From assembly GCA_004555335.1 (NCBI GenBank), contig SFII01000001.1, positions 6,509-70,508 on the forward strand: a DNA stretch of 64,000 bases, read 5' to 3'. Under the pieces are notes generated by a model. It was given only the letters and a program-made list of their open reading frames with translations, made no database searches and was not told where the DNA came from. Both the position numbers and the translations under genes were made by a program. Positions 45,706-54,039 of this stretch are shown here, one piece after another (position 1 is the first letter of the stretch; every line of letters starts with the position of its first letter). This stretch comes from Coriobacteriaceae bacterium. Lineage in GTDB: Bacteria; Actinomycetota; Coriobacteriia; Coriobacteriales; Eggerthellaceae.

Positions 45706-48174
45706 ATGACAATGGCTGAAGAAACGAAATACCAAGCGGTGGAAACCGCGGAGGTGATGCTCGGAGAGGGCATGAATTCCGCGGCGAAGAACGGTTGCTC
45801 CGAAGAGATGCTCGGAACCGCGCATTCCGCCGAATACAGCTTCACTTCGTCGGCGGCGGGCGCCGATCCCGCGAAGGTCACCAAATGCCAGTCTCCCGAA
45901 GAGCGCTTCGAGCGTCTGAGGGAGCTTGCATCCGAATACTTGGAGGAAAAGGACCTCGACTTCTTGGAGAGGGCCTTCAACTACGCCAACGAAGCCCACA
46001 AGGGCCAGTGCCGCAAGAGCGGCGAACCCTATATCACGCATCCCATCGAGGTCGCCATCATCCTGACCGACCTGCACATGGATGTGGAAACCCTGACTGC
46101 CGCCATCCTGCATGATACCGTTGAAGATACCGATGCCACCTTCGAAGAGGTTGCGAAGGTGTTCAACGAATCCGTCGCGCAGTTGGTAGAGGGCGTCACG
46201 AAGATCACCAGGATCGAAGTCGAGACCCTGACCGATCAGCAGGCCCAGACCATCCGCAAGATGCTCGTCGCCATGAACAAGGACATCCGAGTCATCGTCA
46301 TCAAGCTTGCCGACCGCCTTCACAACATGCGAACCCTGTCTGCCCTGCGCGAGGACCGCCGTATCTTCAAGTCGCGTGAGACTTTGGAAATCTATGCGCC
46401 CATCGCGCATCGCCTGGGTATCAATTCCATGAAGTGGGAGCTCGAGGACCTTGCCTTCTTCTACTTGGAGCCCGTCAAGTTCAAGCAGGTTTCCCGCCTG
46501 GTCGCCGAAAGCCGCCAGGAACGAGAGAAGTACCTCGCCTGCGTCATGAAAGAGCTCCAGGAGGAAATGGACTATCTGGGTATCGAATGCCAGATGATGG
46601 GCAGGCCCAAGCATCTGTATTCCATCTACCAGAAGATGGTCACCGGCGGTAAGGACTTCTCGGAAATCTACGACCTCATCGCCGTCCGCATCATCGTGAA
46701 CTCGATCAACGAATGCTATTCGGCCCTCGGTGCGGTCCATTACCTGTGGCATCCCATGCCCGGGCGCTTCAAGGACTACATCGCGATGCCCAAGTACAAC
46801 ATGTACCAGAGCCTGCATACCACCGTTATCGGTCCTGCTGCAAGGCCCTTGGAAGTGCAGATCCGTACCGAGGAGATGCACGAGATGAGCGAATACGGCG
46901 TTGCCGCCCACTGGAGGTACAAGGAAGGCGGCGGCGGGAAGAAGGATGCCGCCTTCGACCAGACCCTGGCATGGCTGCGCCAGATGGTCGACTGGCAGGA
47001 CGAGACCCGCGACTCCCGCGAGTTCTTGAAGACCCTCAAGGTCGATCTTGCGGATTCCGAGGTGTACGTGTTCACCCCGAAGGGCGAGGTCGTCAGCCTG
47101 AGGGCGGGGTCCACTCCCGTCGACTTCGCCTATGCCATCCACACCGAAGTGGGCAACCATTGCGTGGGCGCCAAGGTGAACGCCGCGATTGTCCCCCTGT
47201 CCTACGAGCTCAAGATGGGCGACCGCGTGGAAATCCTGACCCAGAAGAGCGCGGCTCCCAACCGCAACTGGATCACGATGGTGAAAACGCCCAGCGCGCG
47301 AAGCAAGATCCGCTCGTATTTCAGCAAGGCATCGCGTTCGGATGATTTGCAGCTCGGCCACGATAAGCTGGTGCGCGAGATGCGCAAGAACGGCATGGGC
47401 ATCAACAATGCTCCCGGCCAGCGCGCCCTGCGCGAAGTCGCCGAGCATCTGGGCTTCAAGGACGTCGACGAGATGCTCATCGGCATCGGTTGCGATCGCG
47501 AGAGCGTCCAGCATGTTGCGAACCGCATGATCAAGCTCATGGTCGACCGTGAGGCGGAGGCGGAAGCGGAAGCCCAGCGCAGCTACAGCATGGGCATCAA
47601 TACGGGCAGGGCTATCCCCTTGCTCACCAACGTGAAGCATCCCAGCAAGAGGGAGACCCATTCCAGCAGCGGTATCGTGGTCAAGGGCGTGGAAGGCGTT
47701 CTCGTGCGCTTGGCGAATTGCTGCAATCCCGTTCCCGGCGATGACATCATGGGATTCGTCACCCGCGGCCGCGGCGTTTCCGTGCACAGGAGCGACTGCC
47801 CCAACGCGCAATCCCTCCAGTCTCAGAAAGAGCGCATCATCGATGTATCCTGGGATGCCAACCCCAAGGGCGATACCACGTACAAGGCGGAAGTGGTCAT
47901 CGAGGCCGTCGACCGCATGAACCTGCTTCGCGATGTCATCGCGGTGCTTTCCGAAGAGGGGGCCAATGTGCTCTCGTCCTCTTCACGCGTGTCTCCCCGC
48001 GACAATATGGCGGTGTTCAGGTTCCTCTTCCAGGTGAGCGACGTCGGGGCTATCAACAGCATCATCAGGAAGGCCGCGGCGGTCCATGGAGTCTTCGATG
48101 TCCACAGGACCATGCCGGGTGAAGATCCTGCCGCGGATGCGCGTAAGGCGATGAAGAAGGGAAGCATCAAGTGA
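45706..48174 (+). CDS. rsh: Bifunctional (p)ppGpp synthetase/hydrolase (RelA/SpoT homologue)
   Basis: 822 residues. Order: an extra 60-residue N-terminus; HD hydrolase domain with H136-D137 and E140-D141 in ILHDTVEDTD; synthetase domain with R354-F-K-D357, the RxKD form found in bifunctional Rel rather than the ExDD of E. coli RelA, then MPKYNMYQSLHTTV; TGS domain (VYVFTPKGEVVSLRAG); a Cys-containing zinc-finger-like segment (RLANCCNPVPGDDIMGF); and a C-terminal ACT domain. It makes and breaks the stringent-response alarmone and starts 7 bases after the recJ fusion. Either ATG 45706 or 45712 could be the start. Confidence 0.95.
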   Translation: MTMAEETKYQAVETAEVMLGEGMNSAAKNGCSEEMLGTAHSAEYSFTSSAAGADPAKVTKCQSPEERFERLRELASEYLEEKDLDFLERAFNYANEAHKGQCRKSGEPYITHPIEVAIILTDLHMDVETLTAAILHDTVEDTDATFEEVAKVFNESVAQLVEGVTKITRIEVETLTDQQAQTIRKMLVAMNKDIRVIVIKLADRLHNMRTLSALREDRRIFKSRETLEIYAPIAHRLGINSMKWELEDLAFFYLEPVKFKQVSRLVAESRQEREKYLACVMKELQEEMDYLGIECQMMGRPKHLYSIYQKMVTGGKDFSEIYDLIAVRIIVNSINECYSALGAVHYLWHPMPGRFKDYIAMPKYNMYQSLHTTVIGPAARPLEVQIRTEEMHEMSEYGVAAHWRYKEGGGGKKDAAFDQTLAWLRQMVDWQDETRDSREFLKTLKVDLADSEVYVFTPKGEVVSLRAGSTPVDFAYAIHTEVGNHCVGAKVNAAIVPLSYELKMGDRVEILTQKSAAPNRNWITMVKTPSARSKIRSYFSKASRSDDLQLGHDKLVREMRKNGMGINNAPGQRALREVAEHLGFKDVDEMLIGIGCDRESVQHVANRMIKLMVDREAEAEAEAQRSYSMGINTGRAIPLLTNVKHPSKRETHSSSGIVVKGVEGVLVRLANCCNPVPGDDIMGFVTRGRGVSVHRSDCPNAQSLQSQKERIIDVSWDANPKGDTTYKAEVVIEAVDRMNLLRDVIAVLSEEGANVLSSSSRVSPRDNMAVFRFLFQVSDVGAINSIIRKAAAVHGVFDVHRTMPGEDPAADARKAMKKGSIK

Positions 48175-48869
48175 GTGCGATGGTGAATAAGGTGACGACC
48201 GGCTGCGCCCCGGTGGAGTACGTGGTTGTCGGCATGTTGGAGAATAACGTCTACTTCATCGAGGACGGCGAAGGCGGCGTCATCGTGTGCGACCCCAGCG
48301 ACCAGGTGGAAACGCTCCTTTCGGTGGCGGGGGACAGGAAGGTCTCCGCGATCTTCGTCACCCATAGGCACTTCGACCACGTCGGCGCCCTTGCCGCACT
48401 GAAGGAGGCGACGGGCGCACCCGTATATTGCGGTGCGATCGATGCGCCCGGTGTCGAAGGGCCTGAAGCCGGATCCCACGGCGTGGTGGTGGATTCCTGC
48501 AAGGTCGACTATCCCGTGGAAGACGGGCAGGCCATCACGGTGGGTAAGACCACCTGGAAGGTGATCCATACCCCCGGCCACACCAAGGGCGGCGTCTGCT
48601 ATTACCTCGACCCGGCGGATTGCGCCATCGAATGCGAGGGGCCGCGCTATCCGCTGCTCCTTTCCGGCGATACCCTGTTCCATCAGAGTACCGGGCGCAC
48701 GGATTTCGAGGGCGGCAGCGAGCAGGATATGCTCTACTCGATGAACCGTTTGGGCGAGCTTTCCGACGAAACCCTGGTGTTTCCCGGCCATTCTTCGCTG
48801 ACTACCATCGGAAGGAACAGGTTCTGGGTAATCGAGGCGTACGCCCGTTTCATCGGGATGGAGCAATAG
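48171..48869 (+). CDS. MBL-fold metallo-hydrolase (glyoxalase II-like)
   Basis: 232 residues. Metallo-beta-lactamase fold with the complete metal site: H65-R-H67-F-D69-H70 in THRHFDHVG, the histidine in HTPGHTKGG, the aspartate in SGDTLF, and the last histidine in FPGHSSLTTIG. The extra loop and the closing motif resemble glyoxalase II / YcbL-type hydrolases. The GTG start overlaps the rsh stop (GTGA) with AAGGGAAG upstream; ATG 48180 is an alternative. Substrate unknown. Confidence 0.88.
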   Translation: MSAMVNKVTTGCAPVEYVVVGMLENNVYFIEDGEGGVIVCDPSDQVETLLSVAGDRKVSAIFVTHRHFDHVGALAALKEATGAPVYCGAIDAPGVEGPEAGSHGVVVDSCKVDYPVEDGQAITVGKTTWKVIHTPGHTKGGVCYYLDPADCAIECEGPRYPLLLSGDTLFHQSTGRTDFEGGSEQDMLYSMNRLGELSDETLVFPGHSSLTTIGRNRFWVIEAYARFIGMEQ

Positions 48870-48933
48870 CTCCAGGCGATTCTGCCTGGTACTGCTGTAA
48901 GGGAATCTTTACACTTGGGGCGAAGGGCTGCGG

Positions 48934-48939
48934 TAAAAT
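48934..48939 (+). promoter_or_regulatory. Candidate -10 of the DUF47 gene
   Basis: TAAAAT lies 42 bases before the DUF47 ATG, with TTTACA (48908-48913) 20 bases upstream, a little further than the usual 17. Confidence 0.4.
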
Positions 48940-48981
48940 CATTGGCTAGCGCCGTTGTCCCAGATGCTGTTAGGAGCGCAT

Positions 48982-49611
48982 ATGGCACGCAAGAAGAAGT
49001 ATGACTACTTCAAGACCTTCGAAGAGCAGGCGAAGACCGTCATCGAAGAGGCGGAACTGCTCGTCGAGGTTATCGAGAACTTTTCCTCCGCAGACGACAT
49101 CAAGGCCGTGCTGCCGAAGGCCCATGAAATCGAAAATCGAGGCGACCAGCTGAATCACGAGAATTACAATGCGGTTGCCGTGGACTTCGTGACTCCCATC
49201 GATCGCGAGGACCTGATCGATATCTCCAGTTCTCTCGACAGCATTATCGACCAGATGGAAGAAACCATCATGGAGTTCTACATGCTGCACATCCATAGCA
49301 TGCACGAAAGCTGCCTGGAATTCGCCCGTTATGTGCTCGAGGCGTCCCGTGCCCTGCTTATCGCCGTCCAGGATTTCCAGAATTACAAGAAGTCCGCAAC
49401 TTTCCGCGGTGCTATCGCGAAGGTGAACGATTGCGAAGAAGCGGCAGACGAGGCGTATCTGCGCATCATGCACAAGATGTACAGTGCCGATAATCCCGAC
49501 CCCATCTACGTGCTGGTGTGGACGCGCATCTTCGATCAGCTGGAAGAATGCTGCGACGGTTGCGAGCATGTGGCAGACGCCCTGGAAACCGTCATGTTGA
49601 AGGATTCCTAG
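48982..49611 (+). CDS. DUF47 family PhoU-like protein
   Basis: 209 residues, nearly all helical. The family (TIGR00153-like) is a three-helix PhoU fold that often accompanies PiT-type phosphate transporters. Recognisable segments: YDYFKTFEEQAKTVIEEAELL, HEIENRGDQLNHENYNAVAVDFVTPIDREDLIDISSSLDSIID, IEE-like helix ends, and a C-terminal DQLEECCDGCEHVADALETV. The start at 48982 follows TTAGGAG. No phosphate transporter gene lies beside it, which is unusual. It may take part in phosphate homeostasis with the polyphosphate genes nearby; this is inference. Confidence 0.88.
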   Translation: MARKKKYDYFKTFEEQAKTVIEEAELLVEVIENFSSADDIKAVLPKAHEIENRGDQLNHENYNAVAVDFVTPIDREDLIDISSSLDSIIDQMEETIMEFYMLHIHSMHESCLEFARYVLEASRALLIAVQDFQNYKKSATFRGAIAKVNDCEEAADEAYLRIMHKMYSADNPDPIYVLVWTRIFDQLEECCDGCEHVADALETVMLKDS

Positions 49612-49658
49612 GCCGAAAGGCTGCTTCGGGTTGCATTACGGCATAACTTGCACACATG

Positions 49659-49691
49659 CGGGCCGGCGGGTTCATCCTGCCGGCCCGTTTT
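49659..49691 (+). terminator. Terminator of the DUF47 gene
   Basis: CGGGCCGGC / GCCGGCCCG stem, 11-base loop, then TTTT. Confidence 0.85.
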
Positions 49692-49711
49692 CGCGTCTGA
49701 AGGAGGATTAC

Positions 49712-49798
49712 TTGCGTACTCGGCGATTTCATGGGCTTATGGTTGCCGGCGGTAGGCCATGCCCAAAGAGGGCTCCGGCGTGCGGCAATCTGCAGTAG
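49712..49798 (+). CDS. Possible 28-codon ORF with strong ribosome site
   Basis: A TTG codon is preceded by GAAGGAGG at good spacing and opens a 28-codon frame that ends at 49796-49798. The start of the peptide, RTRRFHGLMVAG, resembles the TRRYHGLLVA motif in the N-terminal domain of glycogen debranching enzymes, but nothing else of that protein is visible in any frame nearby. It could be a gene remnant, a short leader, or chance. It points toward the convergent TRIC gene. Confidence 0.25.
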   Translation: MRTRRFHGLMVAGGRPCPKRAPACGNLQ

Positions 49799-49814
49799 TG
49801 CGCCGTTTTCCGCG

Positions 49815-50618
49815 TCAGAGCCTGTGCTTATGGCGCGTCTTGTCGCGTCCTCGGGTGGAATGGCGGTTCTTCTTCACGCTCTTGCGCGCGTGGGCGGCAA
49901 GCGAGGAGATGTCTGCAGGTCCCAGGTCGGCCAGCTTGTCCTTGCCTTTCAGGGCGCGGACGGGTTTGGCGAGCGCATCTGCCATGGGGATGGTCAGGTC
50001 GCGTGCGGGCTTGGTGCGCCAGCCGAATTCAAGCGACGCGATCCTGATTCCGATGCCCAAAAGCACGCAGATCAGCGCCGACCAGTGGTCCAGGATATGG
50101 TAGGTGCGCATGATGGCGTAGGCGCTCGCGCTGATAGCCGCGGCGGATGCATAGAGGGATCCGGGGGTGAATGCCACGATGTGGTGGTTGAGTGCGACGT
50201 CGCGAACGATACCGCCTCCGACTGCGGTGAGCATTCCCAGCAGGATGGCAGGGACGATGCCCAATCCGGCGGCGATTGCCTTGCCTGCGCCGATGACTGC
50301 CCAAAGGCCGCATTGGATGATGTCCATGATCTCGATAAGGGGGTCGGCCAGTTTGACGAGCCTTCCGAAATAGAAGACCACCACGGCGCAGATCACGCAG
50401 GCGATGATGAGCTCGGGCCTTTGGAAGGCGTAGATGCCGTAGTCCTGCAACAGCACATCGCGCATGACTCCGCCGAACAGGCCGATGATGATCGCCATCA
50501 TGATGGTGCCGAGGATGTCGTATTTCTCGCGCGTTGCAGCGAGTGCGCCGGTCATGGCGCTGGTAACGGTTGCGGTCAATTCGAACCAGAACGGAATGGC
50601 GAGTCCGGTATCTAGCAT
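49815..50618 (-). CDS. TRIC channel / UPF0126 family membrane protein
   Basis: 267 residues. Two repeats of three membrane helices plus a seventh, as in prokaryotic TRIC cation channels and UPF0126 proteins. Repeat 1 has TSAMTGALAATREKYDILG ... IGLFGGVMRDVLLQD; repeat 2 has GLWAVIGAGKAIAAGLG ... LTAVGGGIVRDVALN, both with the GG.(M/V)RD motif. The C-terminal 60 residues are basic and cytoplasmic (KGKDKLADLG ... RGRDKTRHKHRL). AAGGAGGTG precedes the ATG at 50618. Some family members are described as glycine transporters, others as K+ channels; this one cannot be assigned. Confidence 0.88.
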   Translation of the reverse strand: MLDTGLAIPFWFELTATVTSAMTGALAATREKYDILGTIMMAIIIGLFGGVMRDVLLQDYGIYAFQRPELIIACVICAVVVFYFGRLVKLADPLIEIMDIIQCGLWAVIGAGKAIAAGLGIVPAILLGMLTAVGGGIVRDVALNHHIVAFTPGSLYASAAAISASAYAIMRTYHILDHWSALICVLLGIGIRIASLEFGWRTKPARDLTIPMADALAKPVRALKGKDKLADLGPADISSLAAHARKSVKKNRHSTRGRDKTRHKHRL

Positions 50619-50821
50619 CCTGCACCTCCTTGGGTCTCGGCGTCTTTCGCGATGGGTTTCCTTGGGCAAGCGATTCTGAATCCCCCGGGCCTTTCTGGGA
50701 AGGGCAGTCAAGGGAACTCCATGTTTGCATCAGATGTCGTTCATCCTACAGGGGCGACTGGTTGCGTTTTATGCGCATGTGGTTAATTGAGGGTAAAATC
50801 AGCGCTTGCGATAGAAGCGGC

Positions 50822-50830
50822 TGGTATCAT
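50822..50830 (+). promoter_or_regulatory. Extended -10 promoter of lysC
   Basis: TGGTATCAT lies 62 bases before the lysC ATG, in the 274-base divergent gap between the TRIC gene and lysC. A second -10-like TAAAAT is at 50794-50799. I see no lysine riboswitch in this gap. Confidence 0.5.
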
Positions 50831-50892
50831 TGGGAAGGCTGTGGGGCCGCCGTGTCCTATGGAACAGAAAACGACCGAAGAAAAGGAACCCG

Positions 50893-52173
50893 ATGGCATT
50901 AATCGTAGCAAAGTTCGGCGGAACCTCCGTTGCGTCCCCCGAACGTATCCAGATGGTTGCCAAGCGCCTGATCTCCATCAAGCAGCAGGGCAACGACGTG
51001 GTGGCCGTAGTTTCGGCAATGGGCAAGACCACCGACGAACTGGTCGGTTTGGCCGCTGCGCTGAGCAAGAACCCTCCCGCCCGCGAAATGGATAGGCTGC
51101 TCTCCACGGGCGAACAGGTTTCCATGACCCTGCTCGCCATGGCGATCGAGGCAAGGGGATACCGTGCGATGAGCTTCACCGGCCGCCAGGCAGGTATCAA
51201 GACCAGCACCGAGCACAAGAAGGCCAAGATCCAGCTCGTGCATGCCGATCGCATCCAGACCGCTATCGAAGAGGGTTACATCCCTGTCGTTGCCGGCTTC
51301 CAGGGAATCGACGAAAAGGGCGATATCACCACCTTGGGCCGTGGCGGTTCCGACACCACCGCCGTCGCCGTCGCCTACGGCATCGGCGCGGATGTGTGCG
51401 AGATCTATTCCGATGTCGACGGCGTATATAGCGCCGATCCCCGTCTGGTTCCCCGCGCACGCAAGCTCGACGTCATCAGCTACGACGATATGCTGGAGCT
51501 GTCCAGCGCAGGCGCCGGCGTCCTGCAGGCGCGTGCCGTCGAATTGGCCCGTAAGTACAATGTTGTCATCCATTCCCGCTCTGCATTCTCCGACGCACCG
51601 GGCACACTGATCAAGGAGGACGATCCTTCCATGGAAAAGGCAGTTATTTCCGGCATCGCTCACGACACCTCGGAAGTGAAGATCACCATCCGCGATGCTC
51701 CGGACGAGTCCGGTATCGCGTCCAAGATCTTCAGCGCGCTTGCCGGCAATAAGGTCAACCTGGACATGATCATCCAGAACGTGTCCGAAGAAGGCAGCAC
51801 CGACATGACCTTCACCTGCCCCGAGTCCGATTTGGACAAGGCGCGTGAAGTCGTCGAGAACGTCATTCCCGTCATCCGCGCCCGCGACTACGTGGTCGAC
51901 GAGAATATCGCGAAGGTGTCCCTGGTTGGCACCGGCATGAAGTCCAGCCCCGGCGTTGCCGCACGCGCGTTCACCGCGCTCGCCGAGGCCGATGTGAACA
52001 TCATCCTGATCTCCACCAGCCCCATCCGCCTGTCCATGGTTGTTGCTGCCGACCAGGTTGAAGTGGCCGTTCGCGCTTTGCATACCGCATTCGGATTGGA
52101 TTCTGATAGCGTATTTGAAGAAACCATGCTTTCTGCCGAAGAGCTGGAGGCCAAGAAGAAGAAGGGTCGCTAG
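50893..52173 (+). CDS. lysC: Aspartate kinase (two ACT domains)
   Basis: 426 residues. Phosphorylates aspartate, the first step to lysine/diaminopimelate, threonine and methionine. Kinase domain: VAKFGGTSVASPERIQ, AMGKTTDELVGLA, LLSTGEQVSMTLLAMAI, and LGRGGSDTTAVAVAYGIGADVCEIYSDVDGVYSADPR. Two C-terminal ACT domains (SEVKITIRDAPDESGIASKIFSAL and LVGTGMKSSPGVAARAFTALAE) imply feedback control by lysine and/or threonine. asd follows after 94 bases, with a terminator between. Confidence 0.97.
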   Translation: MALIVAKFGGTSVASPERIQMVAKRLISIKQQGNDVVAVVSAMGKTTDELVGLAAALSKNPPAREMDRLLSTGEQVSMTLLAMAIEARGYRAMSFTGRQAGIKTSTEHKKAKIQLVHADRIQTAIEEGYIPVVAGFQGIDEKGDITTLGRGGSDTTAVAVAYGIGADVCEIYSDVDGVYSADPRLVPRARKLDVISYDDMLELSSAGAGVLQARAVELARKYNVVIHSRSAFSDAPGTLIKEDDPSMEKAVISGIAHDTSEVKITIRDAPDESGIASKIFSALAGNKVNLDMIIQNVSEEGSTDMTFTCPESDLDKAREVVENVIPVIRARDYVVDENIAKVSLVGTGMKSSPGVAARAFTALAEADVNIILISTSPIRLSMVVAADQVEVAVRALHTAFGLDSDSVFEETMLSAEELEAKKKKGR

Positions 52174-52200
52174 TCCGCGCGGCTCCGAAAAGGCATTATT

Positions 52201-52237
52201 CGGGTGGCAGGCGCATCGAGCCTCCACCCGTTTTTTT
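52201..52237 (+). terminator. Terminator between lysC and asd
   Basis: CGGGTGG / CCACCCG, extended by AGGC/GCCT past one bulged base, then seven T. asd starts only 30 bases later, so this may work as an incomplete terminator setting the lysC:asd ratio. Confidence 0.8.
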
Positions 52238-52267
52238 ATGTATACGAACACCTGAAAGGGGAACAAC

Positions 52268-53344
52268 ATGGCTTGGACCAAGGAAATGCCCGCAAATCCC
52301 GTAGTCGCAATCGCCGGCGCAACCGGTGCCGTCGGCCGCGAGATGCTCAAGTGCCTTGAACAGGTGAACTTCCCCGCCAAGGAAATCCGCTTGCTGGCCT
52401 CTGCCCGTTCCGCCGGCCAGACCGTTCCCTTCGCAGGTTGCGGTGACCTGCCCGCCGGTGAGCTGACTGTGCAGGAAATGACCGAGGAAAGCTTCCAGGG
52501 CGTCGATATCGCGCTGTTCAGCGCGGGTGCCGGCGTGTCCAAGAAGTTCCGCCAGGCGGTTGTGGATGCTGGTGCCGTGATGATCGACAACTCCAGCGCA
52601 TTCCGCATGGATAAGGACGTCCCCCTGATCGTGCCCGAGGTCAATGCCGAAGACGTTGCCTGGCACAATGGCGTTATCGCCAATCCCAACTGCACGACCA
52701 TCCAGATGGTCGTCGCTCTGGAGCCCCTGCGTGCCCTGGGCCATATCGACCGCATTATCGTGAGCAGCTACCAGTCTGCAAGCGGCGCGGGCGCAAAGGG
52801 CATGGCAGAACTGGAAGACCAGGCGGGCAAGGTCCTTGCCGGCGAGGATTTCGAGCCTTCCGCCTTCGCCCATCAGATTGCCTTCAACTGCATCCCCCAT
52901 ATCGACGTCTTCATCGACGGTGATTATCTGAACGACGCCCCCGAAGGCTACACCAAGGAAGAATGGAAGATGGTGGTGGAAACCAAGAAGATCTTCCATG
53001 ACGATACGGTCCAGGTCGCGCCCACCTGCGTGCGCGTCCCTGTGCTGCGTTGCCATTCCGAGAGCATCAACCTGGAATTCGATCGTCCCGTTTCCATCGA
53101 GGCGGTGAAGGAAGCTCTTGCAAACGGCAAGAACGTCGTTCTGGAAGACGATCCCGCGAACAACGTGTACCCCATGCCCGCCCTGCACGCAGGTTCCTTC
53201 GACACCTTCGTTGGCCGTGTGCGCCGCGATGCCACCGTGGCAGACGACCGTGGCGTTGCCATGTGGGTGGTTGCCGACCAACTGCTGCGCGGTGCTGCCC
53301 TGAACGCGGTGTACATCGCCCAGGCACTGCTGCCCCAGGCTTAG
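52268..53344 (+). CDS. asd: Aspartate-semialdehyde dehydrogenase
   Basis: 358 residues. Reduces aspartyl phosphate to the semialdehyde with NADPH. N-terminal Rossmann motif VAIAGATGAVGREMLKCL, FSAGAGVSKKF, DNSSAFRMDKDVPLIVPEVN, catalytic C142 in NPNCTTIQM, and SYQSASGAGAKGM. Works directly after LysC; its product feeds diaminopimelate for peptidoglycan. Confidence 0.97.
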   Translation: MAWTKEMPANPVVAIAGATGAVGREMLKCLEQVNFPAKEIRLLASARSAGQTVPFAGCGDLPAGELTVQEMTEESFQGVDIALFSAGAGVSKKFRQAVVDAGAVMIDNSSAFRMDKDVPLIVPEVNAEDVAWHNGVIANPNCTTIQMVVALEPLRALGHIDRIIVSSYQSASGAGAKGMAELEDQAGKVLAGEDFEPSAFAHQIAFNCIPHIDVFIDGDYLNDAPEGYTKEEWKMVVETKKIFHDDTVQVAPTCVRVPVLRCHSESINLEFDRPVSIEAVKEALANGKNVVLEDDPANNVYPMPALHAGSFDTFVGRVRRDATVADDRGVAMWVVADQLLRGAALNAVYIAQALLPQA

Positions 53345-53446
53345 CGCTTCCAAGGTACGCTTGCGGCAAAAAGCTGCCGTTCGCAGATTGAATCGGCGGG
53401 GTCTTGCCTAAGGCGTATCGGCCTGATAATATCTAGGTACGTGCTG

Positions 53447-53474
53447 AGCACCGCTCCTTCGGGAGCGGTGCTTT
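53447..53474 (+). terminator. Hairpin after asd
   Basis: Perfect 11-bp stem AGCACCGCTCC / GGAGCGGTGCT capped by a TTCG tetraloop, followed by TTTAT. It lies about 100 bases after asd, behind a -10-like GATAAT at 53435-53440, so it may instead end a very short transcript. Confidence 0.55.
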
Positions 53475-53490
53475 ATGCATTTCTGGGCAG

Positions 53491-53525
53491 AAAAACGCTC
53501 TCCGATCGAACTATCGGGGAGCGTT
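53491..53525 (-). terminator. Terminator of the small RSAGG-motif gene
   Basis: A 13-bp stem with one G-T pair (AACGCTC ... GAGCGTT outer arms) and a 6-base loop. On the minus strand it is followed by TTTTTC. It starts about 33 bases beyond the minus-strand stop at 53559, which supports that frame as a real gene end. Confidence 0.85.
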
Positions 53526-53558
53526 GCTGTTTCGACCGCGAATGCTTTTCGGTTCGTG

Positions 53559-53817
53559 CTAGTTTCGGCCGAGCAGCTTATCGATGATGCGTGCGATCAG
53601 GCCCTTCTTCTGGGGGGTGCGGACAGGGTCTTGCGGTGCTTGCATTTCCTGGGCTTGCTCGGCCCCGCCGCTGAAAGGCTTGATAGGCACTCCGCCGGCA
53701 CTGCGTACGCATGCAGGTTCCGGTTCGGGCTCTGCGGGCCAACCGCCGAGCGGGGGGGATGGGTGCGCCGCCTGCGCTGCGCAGGCCGATGTACTCGTTT
53801 TCCTTCTTTGCAGACAT
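53559..53817 (-). pseudogene. Small protein with two RSAGGxPIxP motifs and Ppk1-like tail; frame broken at a 7-base homopolymer
   Basis: Start ATG at 53817 with AAGGAGAG upstream; stop TAG at 53559; terminator just beyond. The span is 259 bases, one more than a whole number of codons. Reading starts MSAKKENEYIGLRSAGGAP; at a run of seven C on the coding strand (plus-strand 53752-53758) the frame must skip one base to continue. It then gives PEPEPACVRSAGGVPIKPFSG and ends KKGLIARIIDKLLGRN. Without the shift it reads Arg-rich nonsense to 53578. The corrected product is 85 residues. Motif 2 and the tail closely match the end of Ppk1 (PVCVRSAGGAPIAPYSG; KKGFFARLFGRNK). Sequencing error, phase variation, programmed frameshifting or true decay are all possible. 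Function unknown. Confidence 0.7.
53692..53713 (-). repeat. 22-base repeat shared with ppk1 (copy in small gene)
   Basis: CCGCCGGCnCTGCGTACGCAT plus one base, differing at 2 of 22 positions from 54359-54380. It encodes CVRSAGG in both genes, same orientation and reading frame after correcting the homopolymer. Confidence 0.75.
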
Positions 53818-53962
53818 TTTCTCTCCTTGCTGTTTGGGATGCCGGTAGTTGGACCGGTTCGAGCCGGCCATTCGACGATCGCCGAGGCGGGTCTGCTGCC
53901 TGCAATCGTCGGCGGGCATTGTCCGCTTTAGGAGCAGATTCTGCAAGGTTTGTTATCAAGGT

Positions 53963-53996
53963 CGAACGCCCCCGAATCGGTATTCGGAGGCGTTCG
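53963..53996 (-). terminator. Hairpin downstream of ppk1
   Basis: A 15-bp inverted repeat with one mismatch and a 4-base loop (CGAACGCC ... GGCGTTCG arms) lies about 45 bases past the ppk1 stop on the minus strand. There is no T-run, so termination would be weak; RNA end protection is an alternative. Confidence 0.4.
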
Positions 53997-54039
53997 ATAA
54001 GCTCTTTTAATAGCAGCTGTTCAGCTATTGCCGTTTGCT

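Noticed and set aside
42925..47811. Very long open frame on the minus strand opposite the recJ fusion and rsh
   Set aside because: It is antisense to two genes with complete catalytic motifs, its translation is His/Gly/Arg-rich without recognisable domains, and no ribosome site or promoter precedes it. Long antisense frames are expected at this GC content.
50619..50892. Lysine riboswitch before lysC
   Set aside because: The gap is long enough, but I could not find the conserved five-helix core; only promoter-like elements are seen.
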